Shown here piece by piece: positions 1 through 12,783 of a stretch of DNA of 64,000 nucleotides. Origin of the DNA: Thiopseudomonas denitrificans (GTDB lineage: Bacteria > Pseudomonadota > Gammaproteobacteria > Pseudomonadales > Pseudomonadaceae); NCBI RefSeq assembly GCF_002866065.1, contig NZ_LNJZ01000005.1, forward strand, positions 166,143-230,142, read 5' to 3'. Made by a program: the position numbers and the translations under genes. The notes under the pieces are model-generated. The model did no database searches. It was not told the DNA's origin and saw nothing but the letters and a program-made list of their open reading frames with translations. Positions within the stretch are counted from its first letter, which is position 1, and each line of letters begins with the position of its first letter.

Positions 1-946
1 CTTTCTTGATTTTGAACAGCCCATCGCTGACCTGCAGGCGAAGATTGAAGAGCTGCGACTGGTGGGTAGCGACAACGACCTGAACATCAGCGACGAAATT
101 TCCCGGCTGGAAGAAAAAAACAGGACCCTGACCAAGAACATCTTTTCCGATCTGGACAGCTGGCAGGTGGCGCGGATGGCACGCCATCCGCAGCGCCCCT
201 ATACACTGGACTATATCGAGTACCTGTTTACCGAATTCGAAGAGTTGCATGGCGACCGTCACTTTGCCGATGATGCCGCGATTGTCGGCGGCATTGCCCG
301 CTTTGAAGGCATTCCGGTCATGGTCATCGGCCACCAGAAGGGCCGTGAAGTACGCGAGAAGGTACGTCGCAACTTCGGCATGCCGCGTCCGGAAGGCTAC
401 CGCAAGGCCTGCCGCCTGATGGAAATGGCCGAGCGCTTCAAGCTGCCGATCCTGACCTTCATCGACACCCCCGGTGCCTACCCCGGTATCGACGCCGAAG
501 AGCGCGGCCAGAGCGAAGCGATTGCCTGGAACCTGCGTGTGATGTCCCGTCTGAAAACCCCGATCATCGCCACCGTAATTGGCGAGGGCGGCTCCGGTGG
601 AGCACTGGCCATTGGTGTTTGCGACCGTCTCAACATGCTGCAGTACTCCACCTATGCGGTGATTTCGCCGGAAGGCTGTGCCTCGATCCTGTGGCGCAGC
701 GCCGAAAAGGCCCCGGAAGCAGCCGAGGCCATGGGCATTACCGCCGAGCGACTGGCCGGCCTGGGCATTGTGGATCAGGTCATTAACGAGCCGCTTGGCG
801 GTGCGCACCGGGACCTGGCGCAGATGGCGGCCCAGATCCGCAAAACCCTGAGCACCCAGCTGGCCGAACTGACCGGGCTGGGCAGCAGCGAGCTGCTTGA
901 ACAGCGTTACCAGAAGCTGATGAGCTTTGGTCTCAGTGACGACTGA
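1..946 (+). CDS. accA: Acetyl-CoA carboxylase carboxyltransferase subunit alpha (5' end cut by window)
   Basis: AccA pairs with AccD to move the carboxyl group from biotin to acetyl-CoA, giving malonyl-CoA, the first committed step of fatty-acid synthesis in the cytoplasm. The reading frame is already open at position 2 ([19 protein letters not shown]), so only a few N-terminal residues lie outside the window; the GTG at 62 is internal. The crotonase-type core is visible, with [10 protein letters not shown] and the glycine-rich [12 protein letters not shown] oxyanion region, as is the usual C-terminal helical tail. It ends with TGA at 946 and a strong terminator follows. Its place before tilS and pyrG is the normal Pseudomonas order (in P. 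aeruginosa dnaE lies upstream, which I cannot see here). Confidence 0.97.
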   Translation, partial: FLDFEQPIADLQAKIEELRLVGSDNDLNISDEISRLEEKNRTLTKNIFSDLDSWQVARMARHPQRPYTLDYIEYLFTEFEELHGDRHFADDAAIVGGIARFEGIPVMVIGHQKGREVREKVRRNFGMPRPEGYRKACRLMEMAERFKLPILTFIDTPGAYPGIDAEERGQSEAIAWNLRVMSRLKTPIIATVIGEGGSGGALAIGVCDRLNMLQYSTYAVISPEGCASILWRSAEKAPEAAEAMGITAERLAGLGIVDQVINEPLGGAHRDLAQMAAQIRKTLSTQLAELTGLGSSELLEQRYQKLMSFGLSDD

Positions 947-966
947 TCAGCCACGGATGCATCAAC

Positions 967-1004
967 AAGGCCGCCGCGACCCCAGCAGGTTGCGGCGGCC
1001 TTTT
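967..1004 (+). terminator. Rho-independent terminator after accA
   Basis: A 15-bp GC-rich stem (AAGGCCGCCGCGACC pairing with GGTTGCGGCGGCCTT, one G-T pair) is followed by a T run. It ends 14 bases before the tilS start, so tilS probably needs its own promoter or read-through. Confidence 0.88.
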
Positions 1005-1018
1005 GTCTGTCTGGCACC

Positions 1019-2314
1019 ATGACAAATCTCCAGCAGAAGGTGTACCGGGAGTTGCAGGAGCACGTTGGCGCCCCCGGCTGGTGTCTGGCTTTCTCCGGCG
1101 GGCTGGATTCCGCCGTACTGCTGCATGTGCTGGCTGCGCTCTGCCGCCAGTATGCCTGTCCGCCATTGCGTGCCGTGCATGTTCACCATGGCCTGCAGGC
1201 GGTGGCGGATGACTGGCCCGATCATTGCCGGATGCAATGCGAGCAGCTGGCAGTACCTTTTCAGGCCGTTTTCGTACAGGTTGGCAATGCTGCCAGCACC
1301 GAACAGGCAGCGCGGGATGCCCGCTATGCCGCCCTTGCCGGGCAGCTTGAGCCGGGCGAAGTGCTGTTGCTGGCACAACATCAGGATGACCAGGCAGAAA
1401 CCCTGTTGCTGCGCTTGCTGCGAGGCAGCGGCGTGACCGGTTTGCAGGGCATGCCGGGTACCCGGCCGCTGGGGTGCGGACTGCTGCTGCGGCCGTTGTT
1501 GCAGGTGCCGCGTCGTCAGCTGGAGGAGTATGCCCGTCAGCATGATTTGAGCTGGATTGACGATCCGAGCAACCGCTCCGACATCCATGACCGTAATTTC
1601 TTGCGCAACCGCGTCATGCCCGGATTGCGACGGCGCTGGCCGGGGCTGGATACCGTTTTGCAACGAACTGCGGCGCACATGCGCGAAGCGCAGGGGCTGC
1701 TGGACGAGCTGGCCGCCATCGACCTGCAACAGGCGCGGCGACAGGCGCAGCCGGACTGGCTGACGCTCGAATGTCTGGACCTGGACTGTGTCCGAGCCCT
1801 GTCCACAGCCCGGCAGATCAACCTGATCCGCTTCTGGTTGCGCGACAAGACCCTGCCGCCGGATAGCGCTCACTGGGCCGGCTGGCAAGCCTTGCTGCAG
1901 GCCGGAGCCGACGCGCAGCCACTGTGGCAGCTGCAGGACGGGGCGCTGGTACGCCATGGCCGGCGACTGTACTGGCTGCCGAAGCACTGGCAACAGGTCC
2001 CGGCTGATCCGGATTTACCGCAGGTTGCCAATGGCCGGTACCGGCTGCCCGGTAATGGCGTGTTGCAGGTGGCCGGCTTGCACGCCGGGTCGCTGCGCGC
2101 GGGTTATCGCCAGGGCGGCGAGCAGCTGGACTTGCCGGGTCGTGGCCGGCGCGATCTCAAGCGATTGTTGCAGGAACGGCAGGTGCCGGTTTTTTTGCGC
2201 AACCGCCTGCCGTTGCTGTTTGCCGACGGGCAGCTGGTGGCTGTGGCCGGATTGCCCGAGCTCAGATCCGCTGCATTTGTCGGGCTGGAAGCGGACTGGA
2301 TTCCGCCGCGCTGA
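1019..2314 (+). CDS. tilS: tRNA(Ile)-lysidine synthase
   Basis: TilS attaches lysine to C34 of tRNA-Ile(CAU) using ATP, changing it from an AUG to an AUA reader; it is essential in most bacteria. The N-terminal PP-loop ATP-binding motif SGGLDS is at residues 26-31, followed by HVHHGL and the AQHQDDQAET motif that are typical of the family. The rest is the TilS middle and C-terminal substrate-binding domains; the 431-residue length is normal for Proteobacteria. The ATG at 1019 is the natural start because the SGGLDS spacing matches the family. It sits between accA and pyrG as in Pseudomonas, with an extra hydrolase gene inserted downstream. Confidence 0.95.
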   Translation: MTNLQQKVYRELQEHVGAPGWCLAFSGGLDSAVLLHVLAALCRQYACPPLRAVHVHHGLQAVADDWPDHCRMQCEQLAVPFQAVFVQVGNAASTEQAARDARYAALAGQLEPGEVLLLAQHQDDQAETLLLRLLRGSGVTGLQGMPGTRPLGCGLLLRPLLQVPRRQLEEYARQHDLSWIDDPSNRSDIHDRNFLRNRVMPGLRRRWPGLDTVLQRTAAHMREAQGLLDELAAIDLQQARRQAQPDWLTLECLDLDCVRALSTARQINLIRFWLRDKTLPPDSAHWAGWQALLQAGADAQPLWQLQDGALVRHGRRLYWLPKHWQQVPADPDLPQVANGRYRLPGNGVLQVAGLHAGSLRAGYRQGGEQLDLPGRGRRDLKRLLQERQVPVFLRNRLPLLFADGQLVAVAGLPELRSAAFVGLEADWIPPR

Positions 2315-2431
2315 TACCGACTTTGGTGTTGTCGGAACTGGCTTTGGTATCGTCCGCGTGCCGAATGCTTGCCGGCGACCACCGGCTTTTCCAGAATGCA
2401 CAATCACTTGCCATACAAAAGGAGATACAGC

Positions 2432-3016
2432 ATGAGCCTGCCAACCCTGTTTGAACTGACCGGTAGCGCACACCCGCCCGCCACATGGGCTGAAGCCGTC
2501 CTGGTGATCATTGACGCCCAGAATGAATACCGCATGGGCGACATGAAGCTGCCCGGTGTAGAGCCGGCTGCCGCACAGATTCTGCAGCTGCTGGAACAGG
2601 CGCGTGCCAGTGGCGCGCCGGTCATCCACGTACGCCATATCGGCGTGCCCGGCTACCTGTTTGATCCGGAAGGGGAGCGCGGGCAGATTTTTACCGAGCT
2701 GACTCCGCAGGCTGGCGAAGCAGTGATCGACAAGCCGCTGCCCAATGCCTTTGCCGGTAGCGCGTTGCAGCAGGCAGTCGATGCCACGGGACGCAAGGCG
2801 CTGATTGTTTGCGGATACATGACGCACATGTGTGTCAGTGCCACCGTGCGTGCCGCCAAGGATTTGGGCTACCAGAGCACCGTGGTGGGAGCGGCCTGCG
2901 CCACGCGGCCATTGCCGGGAGCACCAGATGCGGATTTTCTGCACCAGCAGGAGCTGGCGGCACTGGCAGATTTTTTTGCCACCGTGGTGGCAGACGTCGC
3001 GGCCCTGAATGCCTGA
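2432..3016 (+). CDS. Cysteine hydrolase, isochorismatase-like
   Basis: This 194-residue protein has the isochorismatase-like cysteine hydrolase fold. The candidate catalytic triad is Asp28 (VLVIIDAQNEY), the Lys in VIDKPLPNAF and Cys134 (GYMTHMCVSATVRAA), where the Cys attacks an amide or vinyl-ether substrate. The substrate cannot be read from sequence; relatives include nicotinamidases, N-carbamoyl hydrolases and many uncharacterised enzymes. I chose the ATG at 2432 over an upstream in-frame ATG (2369) because AAAAGGAG sits just before it and the family motif spacing fits. It lies between tilS and pyrG, where I do not expect a gene in P. aeruginosa, so it may be a lineage-specific insertion. 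Confidence 0.9.
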   Translation: MSLPTLFELTGSAHPPATWAEAVLVIIDAQNEYRMGDMKLPGVEPAAAQILQLLEQARASGAPVIHVRHIGVPGYLFDPEGERGQIFTELTPQAGEAVIDKPLPNAFAGSALQQAVDATGRKALIVCGYMTHMCVSATVRAAKDLGYQSTVVGAACATRPLPGAPDADFLHQQELAALADFFATVVADVAALNA

Positions 3017-3035
3017 AGACAACCGGCAAGAGGTG

Positions 3036-3060
3036 CGCTGGCCAGCCGAATGGGCCAGCG
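3036..3060. other. Hairpin after the cysteine hydrolase gene
   Basis: CGCTGGCC and GGCCAGCG form a perfect 8-bp stem around a 9-base loop, 20 bases after the stop codon. No T run follows, so it could be an mRNA 3'-end stabiliser or a weak or Rho-assisted terminator. Confidence 0.4.
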
Positions 3061-3099
3061 TGCCATTATCACAGGTACAGTGCTTCACTGATCTTTGAA

Positions 3100-7042
<3,943 letters not shown>

Positions 7043-7075
7043 GTCATAACTGACAACGTGTTGTCAGAGAGCTAC

Positions 7076-7101
7076 AAGGGCAGCCGGGTGCTGCCCTTTT
7101 C
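7076..7101 (+). terminator. Rho-independent terminator after eno
   Basis: AAGGGCAGC pairs with GCTGCCCTT around the loop CGGGT and runs into TTTT. A second small dyad (TGACAAC GT GTTGTCA, 7051-7066) lies between it and the eno stop. Confidence 0.8.
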
Positions 7102-7119
7102 TGTCACAGGCCGGATCTC

Positions 7120-7401
7120 ATGAAAAAGCTTCCGCTGGTCATTCTTGTCGTGTTTGCACTGCTGCTGGCGGGCGTACAGTATCGCCTGTGGTTTGGCGAG
7201 GGCGGGATTGCCGAGGTCAATCGCCTGAGGGCACAGATCGCCGAGCAGCAAGCTGAAAATGAACGCTTGCTGGAGCGCAACCGGGTGATCGAGGCAGAAG
7301 TCATGGAGCTCAAGCAGGGCATGGAAACCGTGGAAGAACGTGCTCGCCACGAACTGGGCATGGTCAGGGAGGGGGAAACCCTGTACCTGCTGATGGAGTA
7401 A
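7120..7401 (+). CDS. ftsB: Cell division protein FtsB
   Basis: FtsB is a small bitopic inner-membrane protein that joins FtsL and FtsQ at the divisome and activates FtsWI. This 93-residue protein has a short cytoplasmic start (MKK), one membrane helix at about residues 4-21, then a periplasmic leucine-zipper-like coiled coil (about 30-70) and the conserved ending ERARHELGMVREGE. It starts 19 bases after the eno terminator and ispD begins 3 bases after its stop, the arrangement seen in Pseudomonas and E. coli. Confidence 0.96.
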   Translation: MKKLPLVILVVFALLLAGVQYRLWFGEGGIAEVNRLRAQIAEQQAENERLLERNRVIEAEVMELKQGMETVEERARHELGMVREGETLYLLME

Positions 7402-7404
7402 TCC

Positions 7405-8106
7405 ATGAAGTTCTGGCTGATAGTGCCTGCCGCCGGCATCGGCTCTCGCATGCAGGCTGATCGCCCCAAACAGTACTTGCAGGTCGCCGGCAAGACGATT
7501 CTGGAGCATACGCTGGGCGTTTTTCTGGATCATCCATACTTGCAGCGCATTGTGCTGCCGCTGGCGGCGCATGACCGCTGGTGGCCGCAATCGGCACTGG
7601 CCGGTCATCCGCTGGTTGTGACCGTCACCGGGGGGCGCGAACGGGCCGACTCGGTAGTTGCCGGTTTGCAGGCTTTGCCGGCGCTGGGCGCGGGTCCTGA
7701 CGACTGGGTGCTGGTGCATGATGCAGCCCGGCCCCTGTTGCAGCATGACGACCTGCAGTTGCTGCTGGATAGCCTACAGGATGATCCGGTGGGCGGTTTG
7801 TTGGCCTGTCCGGCCAGGGACACACTGAAACTGGCTGACGGGCAGGGTCGTAGCCTGCGTACCCTGCCGCGCGAACAGATCTGGCATGCACTGACGCCAC
7901 AGATGTTCCGTTTGCAGGCACTGGGCGACGCATTGGCGAAGGCACTGCACGAGGGTGTTGCCGTAACTGATGAAGCCTCGGCCATGGAGCATCTGGGGCA
8001 CGCCCCGCGCCTGGTTTCCGGACGCAGTGATAATATCAAGGTGACCCGTCCCGAAGACTTGCAGATGCTGCTCATGGCGACGCACAAGGTGCGTGATGAT
8101 GGCTGA
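7405..8106 (+). CDS. ispD: 2-C-methyl-D-erythritol 4-phosphate cytidylyltransferase
   Basis: IspD activates MEP with CTP in the non-mevalonate isoprenoid pathway. The 233-residue protein has the nucleotidyltransferase signature PAAGIGSRM followed by RPKQYL near the N-terminus, VHDAARPL in the middle, and TDEASAMEHLG plus DNIKVTRPEDL at the C-terminal end. In P. aeruginosa the following gene is fghA, and in E. coli it is ispF; here an ABC exporter gene overlaps the ispD stop instead, and I see no ispF nearby. Confidence 0.96.
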   Translation: MKFWLIVPAAGIGSRMQADRPKQYLQVAGKTILEHTLGVFLDHPYLQRIVLPLAAHDRWWPQSALAGHPLVVTVTGGRERADSVVAGLQALPALGAGPDDWVLVHDAARPLLQHDDLQLLLDSLQDDPVGGLLACPARDTLKLADGQGRSLRTLPREQIWHALTPQMFRLQALGDALAKALHEGVAVTDEASAMEHLGHAPRLVSGRSDNIKVTRPEDLQMLLMATHKVRDDG

Positions 8107-9880
8107 ACAGCCGGCACAGCAGCTCAGCTGGCGGCTGATCCGCCGGCTGGCGCTGCAGCACAAGCACAAGATCATTCTGGCCAACCTGCTGGCCGTGCTG
8201 GCCACCCTGGCCAGTGTACCCATCCCCCTGTTGTTGCCCCTGCTGGTGGACGAGGTTCTGCTGCAGCAGCCGGGCAAGGCGATTCCCTTTCTGCAGGGCG
8301 TCCTGCCGCACGCCTGGGCGGTGCCGATCGGCTTTATCGGCAGCCTGCTGCTGGTGACCCTGGTGCTGCGCAGCAGCTCGCTGGTGTTCAACGTGTTGCA
8401 GGGCAGGCTGTTCACCCAGCTGGCCAAGGGCATAGTTTTCCAGTTGCGTCAGCTGTTGCTGGGCCGCCTCGAACGCATCGCCATGGCTGAATACGAGAGC
8501 CTGGGCAGCGGCTCTGTCGCCACCCACCTGGTGACCGATCTGGACACCCTTGACGCCTTCATCGGCGAGACTCTGAGCCGCTTTCTGGTCGCGTTGCTGA
8601 CCCTGTGCGGCACCGCTGCCATTTTGCTGTGGATGCACTGGCAGCTGGCCCTGCTGATATTGCTGCTCAACCCGCTGGTGGTATTTGCCACGGTCAAGCT
8701 GGGCAAACAGGTCAAGCAACTGAAAAAGCAGGAAAACGACAGCACTGCACGCTTCACCCAGGCACTGACCGAAACCCTGGATGCCATCCACGAAGTGCGT
8801 GCCGGCGGTCATCAGGGCTATTTCTTTGGTCGTTTGCGCCAGCGCGCGGCGGATGCGCGGGACTTTGCCATCGCCAGCAAGTGGAAAACCGAAGCTGCAA
8901 TGCGCGCCAGCGGCCTGATGTTCCAGTTCGGTATCGACGTATTCCGTGCCGTTGCCATGCTGACCGTGTTGTTTTCCGACCTGAGTATCGGCCAGATGCT
9001 GGCGGTATTCAGCTACCTCTGGTTCATGATCGGACCGGTCGAGCAGCTGCTCAACCTGCAATATGCGCTGTACGGAGCCAATGGTGCCATGCAGCGTCTC
9101 AACCAGTTACTGGCCAGCAAGGACGAGCAGGATTGGCCGCCACAGACCAACCCCTTTGCCGACAAGACCGGCGTGACGCTGGAGGTGCGCAACCTGCAGT
9201 TTGCCTACCGTGACGAGCCGGTACTCAGGGGCATGAGCTTCCGCATTGCTGCCGGCGAGAAGGTGGCGCTGGTCGGCGTCAGCGGCGGTGGCAAGAGCAC
9301 CCTGGTGCAGCTGCTGCTGGGCCTGTACCGGCCTTCTGTTGGCGAGATCCTCTACAACGGTGTGCCGATCGAACAGATCGGGCTGGACAGGGTGCGCAGC
9401 AATCTGGCGGTGGTGCTGCAGGCACCGGCGCTGTTCAATGCCAGCATTCGTGAAAACATTTTGCTGGGGCGTGGTGACAGCGACCAGCAGTGCTGGCAGG
9501 CGTTGGAAGTGGCGCAGCTGGCCGACTATGTCAGGCAGCTGCCGCAGGGGCTGGATGCGGTGGTTGGCCGTGCCGGTGTACGGCTGTCTGGCGGGCAGCG
9601 TCAGCGGCTGGCGATTGCGCGCATGGTGCTGGCCGATCCGGCGGTGGTGATCCTCGACGAGGCCACCTCGGCACTGGACAGCAGAACCGAGCAGGCGCTG
9701 CACGAGGCGTTGCAGGAGTTCCTGGCTGGCCGTACCACATTGATCATTGCCCATCGCCTCAGTGCGGTGCGCCAGGCTGACCGGGTACTGGTGCTGGCCG
9801 ACGGCCAGGTGGTGGAGCAGGGCGATCATCAAAGCCTGCTGGCTGAAGACGGGGTGTATGCGCGGCTGTACGGGAATTAG
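8096..9880 (+). CDS. ABC exporter, fused permease and ATPase (MsbA/MdlB type)
   Basis: This half-transporter has an N-terminal six-helix membrane domain (about residues 20-320) and a C-terminal ATPase domain. The ATPase motifs are intact: Walker A GVSGGGKST, signature LSGGQRQRLAIAR, Walker B VVILDEATSALD and the H-loop IIAHRLS. It should act as a homodimer exporting a lipid, peptide or drug; the substrate is unknown. GTG at 8093 and ATG at 8096 and 8099 are all possible starts that overlap the ispD stop, so translation is probably coupled. I prefer 8096. No accessory protein gene is adjacent. Confidence 0.92.
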   Translation: MMAEQPAQQLSWRLIRRLALQHKHKIILANLLAVLATLASVPIPLLLPLLVDEVLLQQPGKAIPFLQGVLPHAWAVPIGFIGSLLLVTLVLRSSSLVFNVLQGRLFTQLAKGIVFQLRQLLLGRLERIAMAEYESLGSGSVATHLVTDLDTLDAFIGETLSRFLVALLTLCGTAAILLWMHWQLALLILLLNPLVVFATVKLGKQVKQLKKQENDSTARFTQALTETLDAIHEVRAGGHQGYFFGRLRQRAADARDFAIASKWKTEAAMRASGLMFQFGIDVFRAVAMLTVLFSDLSIGQMLAVFSYLWFMIGPVEQLLNLQYALYGANGAMQRLNQLLASKDEQDWPPQTNPFADKTGVTLEVRNLQFAYRDEPVLRGMSFRIAAGEKVALVGVSGGGKSTLVQLLLGLYRPSVGEILYNGVPIEQIGLDRVRSNLAVVLQAPALFNASIRENILLGRGDSDQQCWQALEVAQLADYVRQLPQGLDAVVGRAGVRLSGGQRQRLAIARMVLADPAVVILDEATSALDSRTEQALHEALQEFLAGRTTLIIAHRLSAVRQADRVLVLADGQVVEQGDHQSLLAEDGVYARLYGN

Positions 9881-9960
9881 GTTTCTGGCCTTGTGGCCGG
9901 GCCTTGTGTAGCCAGATATGCCGGATAGAAGCGGTTCAGGTTTTTATTTGCATGGCAGTG

Positions 9961-9989
9961 TTGACATTCATCCGGCAGATGCTTAATAT
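9961..9989 (+). promoter_or_regulatory. Strong sigma-70 promoter of the tRNA-Ala/Glu/Ala operon
   Basis: A perfect TTGACA -35 (9961-9966), 17-base spacer and TAATAT -10 (9984-9989) lie 20 bases before the first tRNA. A GC-rich discriminator (GCGCTCCG) follows, as is usual at stable-RNA promoters under stringent control. Confidence 0.85.
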
Positions 9990-10009
9990 GCGCTCCGTCC
10001 AAACGAGTT

Positions 10010-10085
<76 letters not shown>

Positions 10086-10121
10086 ACTCGCACTGCAACC
10101 GCAAGGTTGTGAAGGGTCTGC

Positions 10122-10197
10122 GTCCCCTTCGTCTAGTGGCCTAGGACACCGCCCTTTCACGGCGGTAACAGGGGTTCGAGTCCCCTAGGGGACGCCA
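10122..10197 (+). tRNA. tRNA-Glu (anticodon TTC), copy 1
   Basis: A 76-nt cloverleaf with encoded CCA. The anticodon loop CTTTCAC gives TTC. The same sequence recurs at 23565-23640. Confidence 0.97.
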
Positions 10198-10210
10198 TTT
10201 TTCCGGATTT

Positions 10211-10286
<76 letters not shown>

Positions 10287-10293
10287 GATCCAT

Positions 10294-10328
10294 AAAAAAC
10301 CGCAAGATGAAAATCTTGCGGTTTTTTA
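10294..10328. terminator. Bidirectional terminator after the tRNA operon
   Basis: AACCGCAAGAT and ATCTTGCGGTT form an 11-bp stem with loop GAAA, flanked by an A run on the left and a T run on the right. It can end the tRNA operon and, read from the other strand, the ycgR operon. Confidence 0.9.
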
Positions 10329-10360
10329 TTTTCTGCTGCTTTTGTTCTGTTCCGTCACGC

Positions 10361-11110
10361 CTAGAAAAGTTCGCCTTCCTGGCGTCGCCTGGCTTCGCGC
10401 TGCAAGTGATTCACATAGCGTTCGATGTTGCGCTGGGACATGCCGTCCAGCTGCAGGAATCTCAGTCCGAGTGTGGCCGTGTCGTTGTTTTCTCCGGGCT
10501 TGATGTGCCTGATTTCGGCAGCAACACTTATTTGACCGTCAGGGAGCGCCAGCCTGCAGTCGTTCAGTACCTGGCTGAGTTGCAGCTGGGGAGGAGCCTG
10601 CTCAAGGCGTGCCTTGCAGCCGGTGGCTGACAAATCGGATACCTGTCCTTGCAGTGCGGCATCCAGTCCGGTGCCGGCCAGAGTGATCTGTACCGGTTCG
10701 TCGCTCAGGGTGCGGGCGCGAAATGCGTTGCGCTTCTGGTGGTAAATCATTTCTTCCGGAAACTGGAACCAGGCAACGGTGTAGCCCTCATGCTGGCTGA
10801 TGGCGGGTGCGAACAGGCCGGACTTCCAGTAGATGTGTACGCCTTCAAGATAGGCATCAATCCGGAAGGGCTCACCACGGCTCAGCATACGCTGACCTTC
10901 TTCGGGCACCAGCTGGTCCAAGGCGATCCTGCTACCTTGTTTGTCGACTGCGCTGATATACGTCAGGAAGCGCTGGTTGCGATCCCTGAATATCAGGGTC
11001 AGCGGCTTGTTCTGATCACAAAGCTGGCTGAATATGCCGGCCTTCTCGATGCTGGAGCGTAATACCTTGGGAGGCTGCGGGCCGCTTCCCTCGCTAAAAA
11101 ATCCGGACAT
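10361..11110 (-). CDS. ycgR: Flagellar brake protein YcgR (PilZ domain)
   Basis: YcgR binds cyclic di-GMP and slows the flagellar motor. The 249-residue protein has an N-terminal YcgR domain (about residues 20-120) and a C-terminal PilZ domain with the c-di-GMP motif RNAFR (RxxxR) and the downstream DLSATGC that stands for (D/N)xSxxG. It is the last gene of flgM-flgN-ycgR, the same order as in P. aeruginosa. A gap of 42 bases separates it from flgN. Control by FliA is likely through the promoter before flgM. Confidence 0.92.
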   Translation of the reverse strand: MSGFFSEGSGPQPPKVLRSSIEKAGIFSQLCDQNKPLTLIFRDRNQRFLTYISAVDKQGSRIALDQLVPEEGQRMLSRGEPFRIDAYLEGVHIYWKSGLFAPAISQHEGYTVAWFQFPEEMIYHQKRNAFRARTLSDEPVQITLAGTGLDAALQGQVSDLSATGCKARLEQAPPQLQLSQVLNDCRLALPDGQISVAAEIRHIKPGENNDTATLGLRFLQLDGMSQRNIERYVNHLQREARRRQEGELF

Positions 11111-11152
11111 GAGTACAGGTTTCCATACAGGCTGAAAAAACGAAAAGCCGAG

Positions 11153-11620
11153 TCAGGCGCGGGTGAAGCTGCGTTGCATGCCCTTATAGGCGGTGCTGCC
11201 GGAACTGTCGTACAGGGTGGGGCCGTCATTGCCACGGATGATGTTGAGTGCGCTGCCGACACTGACCTGGTTGGTGCGGATGAGCCGGCCGTTACGCAGG
11301 TTGGCCGTCTGGCATTGTTCCATCAGTGCGTGCAGCCTGGTGTGGCTGGCCTGCAACTGTGCCGACTGCGATGAGCGTGAGGCGAATGTGGAAAAGCCGT
11401 TTGCATCGGCAGGCAGCCCGGCTTGTGCGAGGATCTGGCTACGACGTGTCGCATGCTGGCCAAGGCTCTCGAGCAGGGGCTGTTTTTCGCTCAGCAATTG
11501 TTGCAATACTTCAAGGCTGCGCTCGTTGAGGGCAGTAAGCTCCTGCTCCAGCAAGCCGGCGAGCCGGGTACAGGTCTCTATGTCGCTATCAAGAAGGTGG
11601 AGCAGTTCGGTATCGGACAT
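11153..11620 (-). CDS. flgN: Flagellar chaperone FlgN
   Basis: FlgN binds the hook-filament junction proteins FlgK and FlgL before their export by the flagellar type III system. The 155-residue protein is mostly helical and fits the family in length, with a heptad-rich N-terminal half (MSDTELLHLLDSDIETCTRL) and the conserved ALNIIRGN-type C-terminal stretch. The open frame reaches upstream to 11797 through flgM; the ATG at 11620, 13 bases after the flgM stop, is the real start. Confidence 0.9.
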   Translation of the reverse strand: MSDTELLHLLDSDIETCTRLAGLLEQELTALNERSLEVLQQLLSEKQPLLESLGQHATRRSQILAQAGLPADANGFSTFASRSSQSAQLQASHTRLHALMEQCQTANLRNGRLIRTNQVSVGSALNIIRGNDGPTLYDSSGSTAYKGMQRSFTRA

Positions 11621-11633
11621 TTTGTTGTTTCGA

Positions 11634-11960
11634 TCAGAATCGGGCTTCAAGGTCCAATATCTTATCGGCAACCTGCCTGCTGTCAATACTGTAGCTGCCG
11701 TCTGCAATGGCCTGGCTGATCCGGGCGACTTTTTCCAGGTCGACACTGTCCTCGCTGTTTGACAGCTTTTCCGACAGGCTCTGGATCTGCAGGGCATTGT
11801 TGCTCAGCTGTACGCTGTCACTGCGTGCAGGAGCGTCATGGTGCTGTACAGGGGTGTCTCCCGGGGCAAGGGATGCTTTTTTTCCGGCATCGGCTGCTTT
11901 GCCGATGCTTCCACCGGGCAACTGGGTGTTGCCGGGATGGTTGTTGAAATTAATGGCCAT
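11634..11960 (-). CDS. flgM: Anti-sigma-28 factor FlgM
   Basis: FlgM holds FliA (sigma-28) inactive until the hook-basal body is finished and then leaves through the export channel. The 108-residue protein starts MAINFNN and has the conserved C-terminal sigma-binding helices ([33 protein letters not shown]); the N-terminal half is low in structure, as in the family. It is the first gene of the operon. A FliA-type promoter about 100 bases upstream would make a negative feedback loop. In P. aeruginosa flgA precedes flgM; no flgA is present here. Confidence 0.94.
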   Translation of the reverse strand: MAINFNNHPGNTQLPGGSIGKAADAGKKASLAPGDTPVQHHDAPARSDSVQLSNNALQIQSLSEKLSNSEDSVDLEKVARISQAIADGSYSIDSRQVADKILDLEARF

Positions 11961-12275
11961 GATCTATCTCCGCTGGTTACATGTCTCAGGGCGGCAGCAA
12001 GGCTGTTGTATTTACAGGGCTTTCGGCTCTTGCCGGCTGCGGGCCTGTCAGGGCTCGCAATACTTATCGACCGTGTGCAGGGAAACTTTAGCGTTAAAGC
12101 ATGCCGCTTGTACTGCTCGGGTTTGCGCTGCGTGTAACACCAGGATGTTGCTGCCCCTGATACGGTCGGCTGGCCGGGCATCAGGGCTTTGCGTGCTCCG
12201 GGCGGGTGCCGTCAGGGCGCAGGAGCGCGGCACTGACACCTGCAGCCCTGCTGCTGTGGCGGATTTCACTCGGGC
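11961..12275. other. Intergenic region between bamE and flgM (315 bp)
   Basis: No convincing gene is present. A 73-codon open frame on the minus strand (12048-12269) lacks coding character. The region contains the sigma-28 promoter at 12064-12090, giving flgM a leader of about 95 nt. Confidence 0.6.
12064..12090 (-). promoter_or_regulatory. Flagellar sigma-28 (FliA) promoter for flgM-flgN-ycgR
   Basis: On the minus strand the sequence reads TAAAGTTT, 11 bases, then GTCGATAA. The enterobacterial FliA consensus is TAAAGTTT-N11-GCCGATAA, so there is one mismatch in 16 conserved positions. Confidence 0.88.
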
Positions 12276-12683
12276 TCAGGGAGCAACATCCTCGTGCAGC
12301 CCTGCTGCTTCGCTCTCTGTGGATTCGCCGAGAATTGCCTGGTCCCTGCTGATGCCGGGCATGAAGTCACCTTGCAGTCCGGTCAGGCGGCCTTCGGTGT
12401 CGAAGGTCAGGCTGATGCGTTCCTGGCGGCGCTGCTGGCGTCCGGGCTCCATGCTGTACAGGTAGTCCCAGCGGCGCGGGTTGAAGGTATCGCTGATCAG
12501 AGGAGTGCCCATGATGAAGCGGACCTGTTGTGCGGTCATGCCGGGGCGCAGCTGGTCGATCATGTCCTGGGTGATCACATTGCCCTGCTGCACATCAACC
12601 TTGTAGACACCGGGTACGGAACAGCCGGAAAGCGTGATCAGGGCGACCAGGCACAGGCTGTGCAGAAAATGTTTTTTTTGCAT
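12276..12683 (-). CDS. bamE: Outer membrane protein assembly factor BamE (SmpA/OmlA)
   Basis: BamE is a lipoprotein of the BAM complex that folds beta-barrels into the outer membrane. The 135-residue precursor starts [21 protein letters not shown], with the lipobox cysteine in LSGC, and carries the family motif [18 protein letters not shown] and [13 protein letters not shown]. An in-frame ATG 54 bases upstream (12737) would spoil the signal peptide, so the start is at 12683. It diverges from fur, a linkage conserved in Pseudomonas. Confidence 0.95.
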   Translation of the reverse strand: MQKKHFLHSLCLVALITLSGCSVPGVYKVDVQQGNVITQDMIDQLRPGMTAQQVRFIMGTPLISDTFNPRRWDYLYSMEPGRQQRRQERISLTFDTEGRLTGLQGDFMPGISRDQAILGESTESEAAGLHEDVAP

Positions 12684-12783
12684 TGGCGACGAACTTCCAC
12701 TATCGTTGTTGGGCAATTTGATTGGACGCAAAAGCATACCTGTTATCGGGTATCAGCGAAACCGTATGAATGAGAAGTGGATT

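Noticed and set aside
962..1993. 343-codon minus-strand frame opposite tilS
   Set aside because: Antisense shadow of TilS, and it includes the accA terminator hairpin.
7051..7066. Palindrome TGACAAC-GT-GTTGTCA after eno as an operator
   Set aside because: It lies between a stop codon and a terminator with no promoter, so it is more likely part of the mRNA 3' end.
12048..12269. 73-codon frame that could be a remnant of flgA
   Set aside because: The translation has no signal peptide or FlgA motif and the frame spans the sigma-28 promoter.
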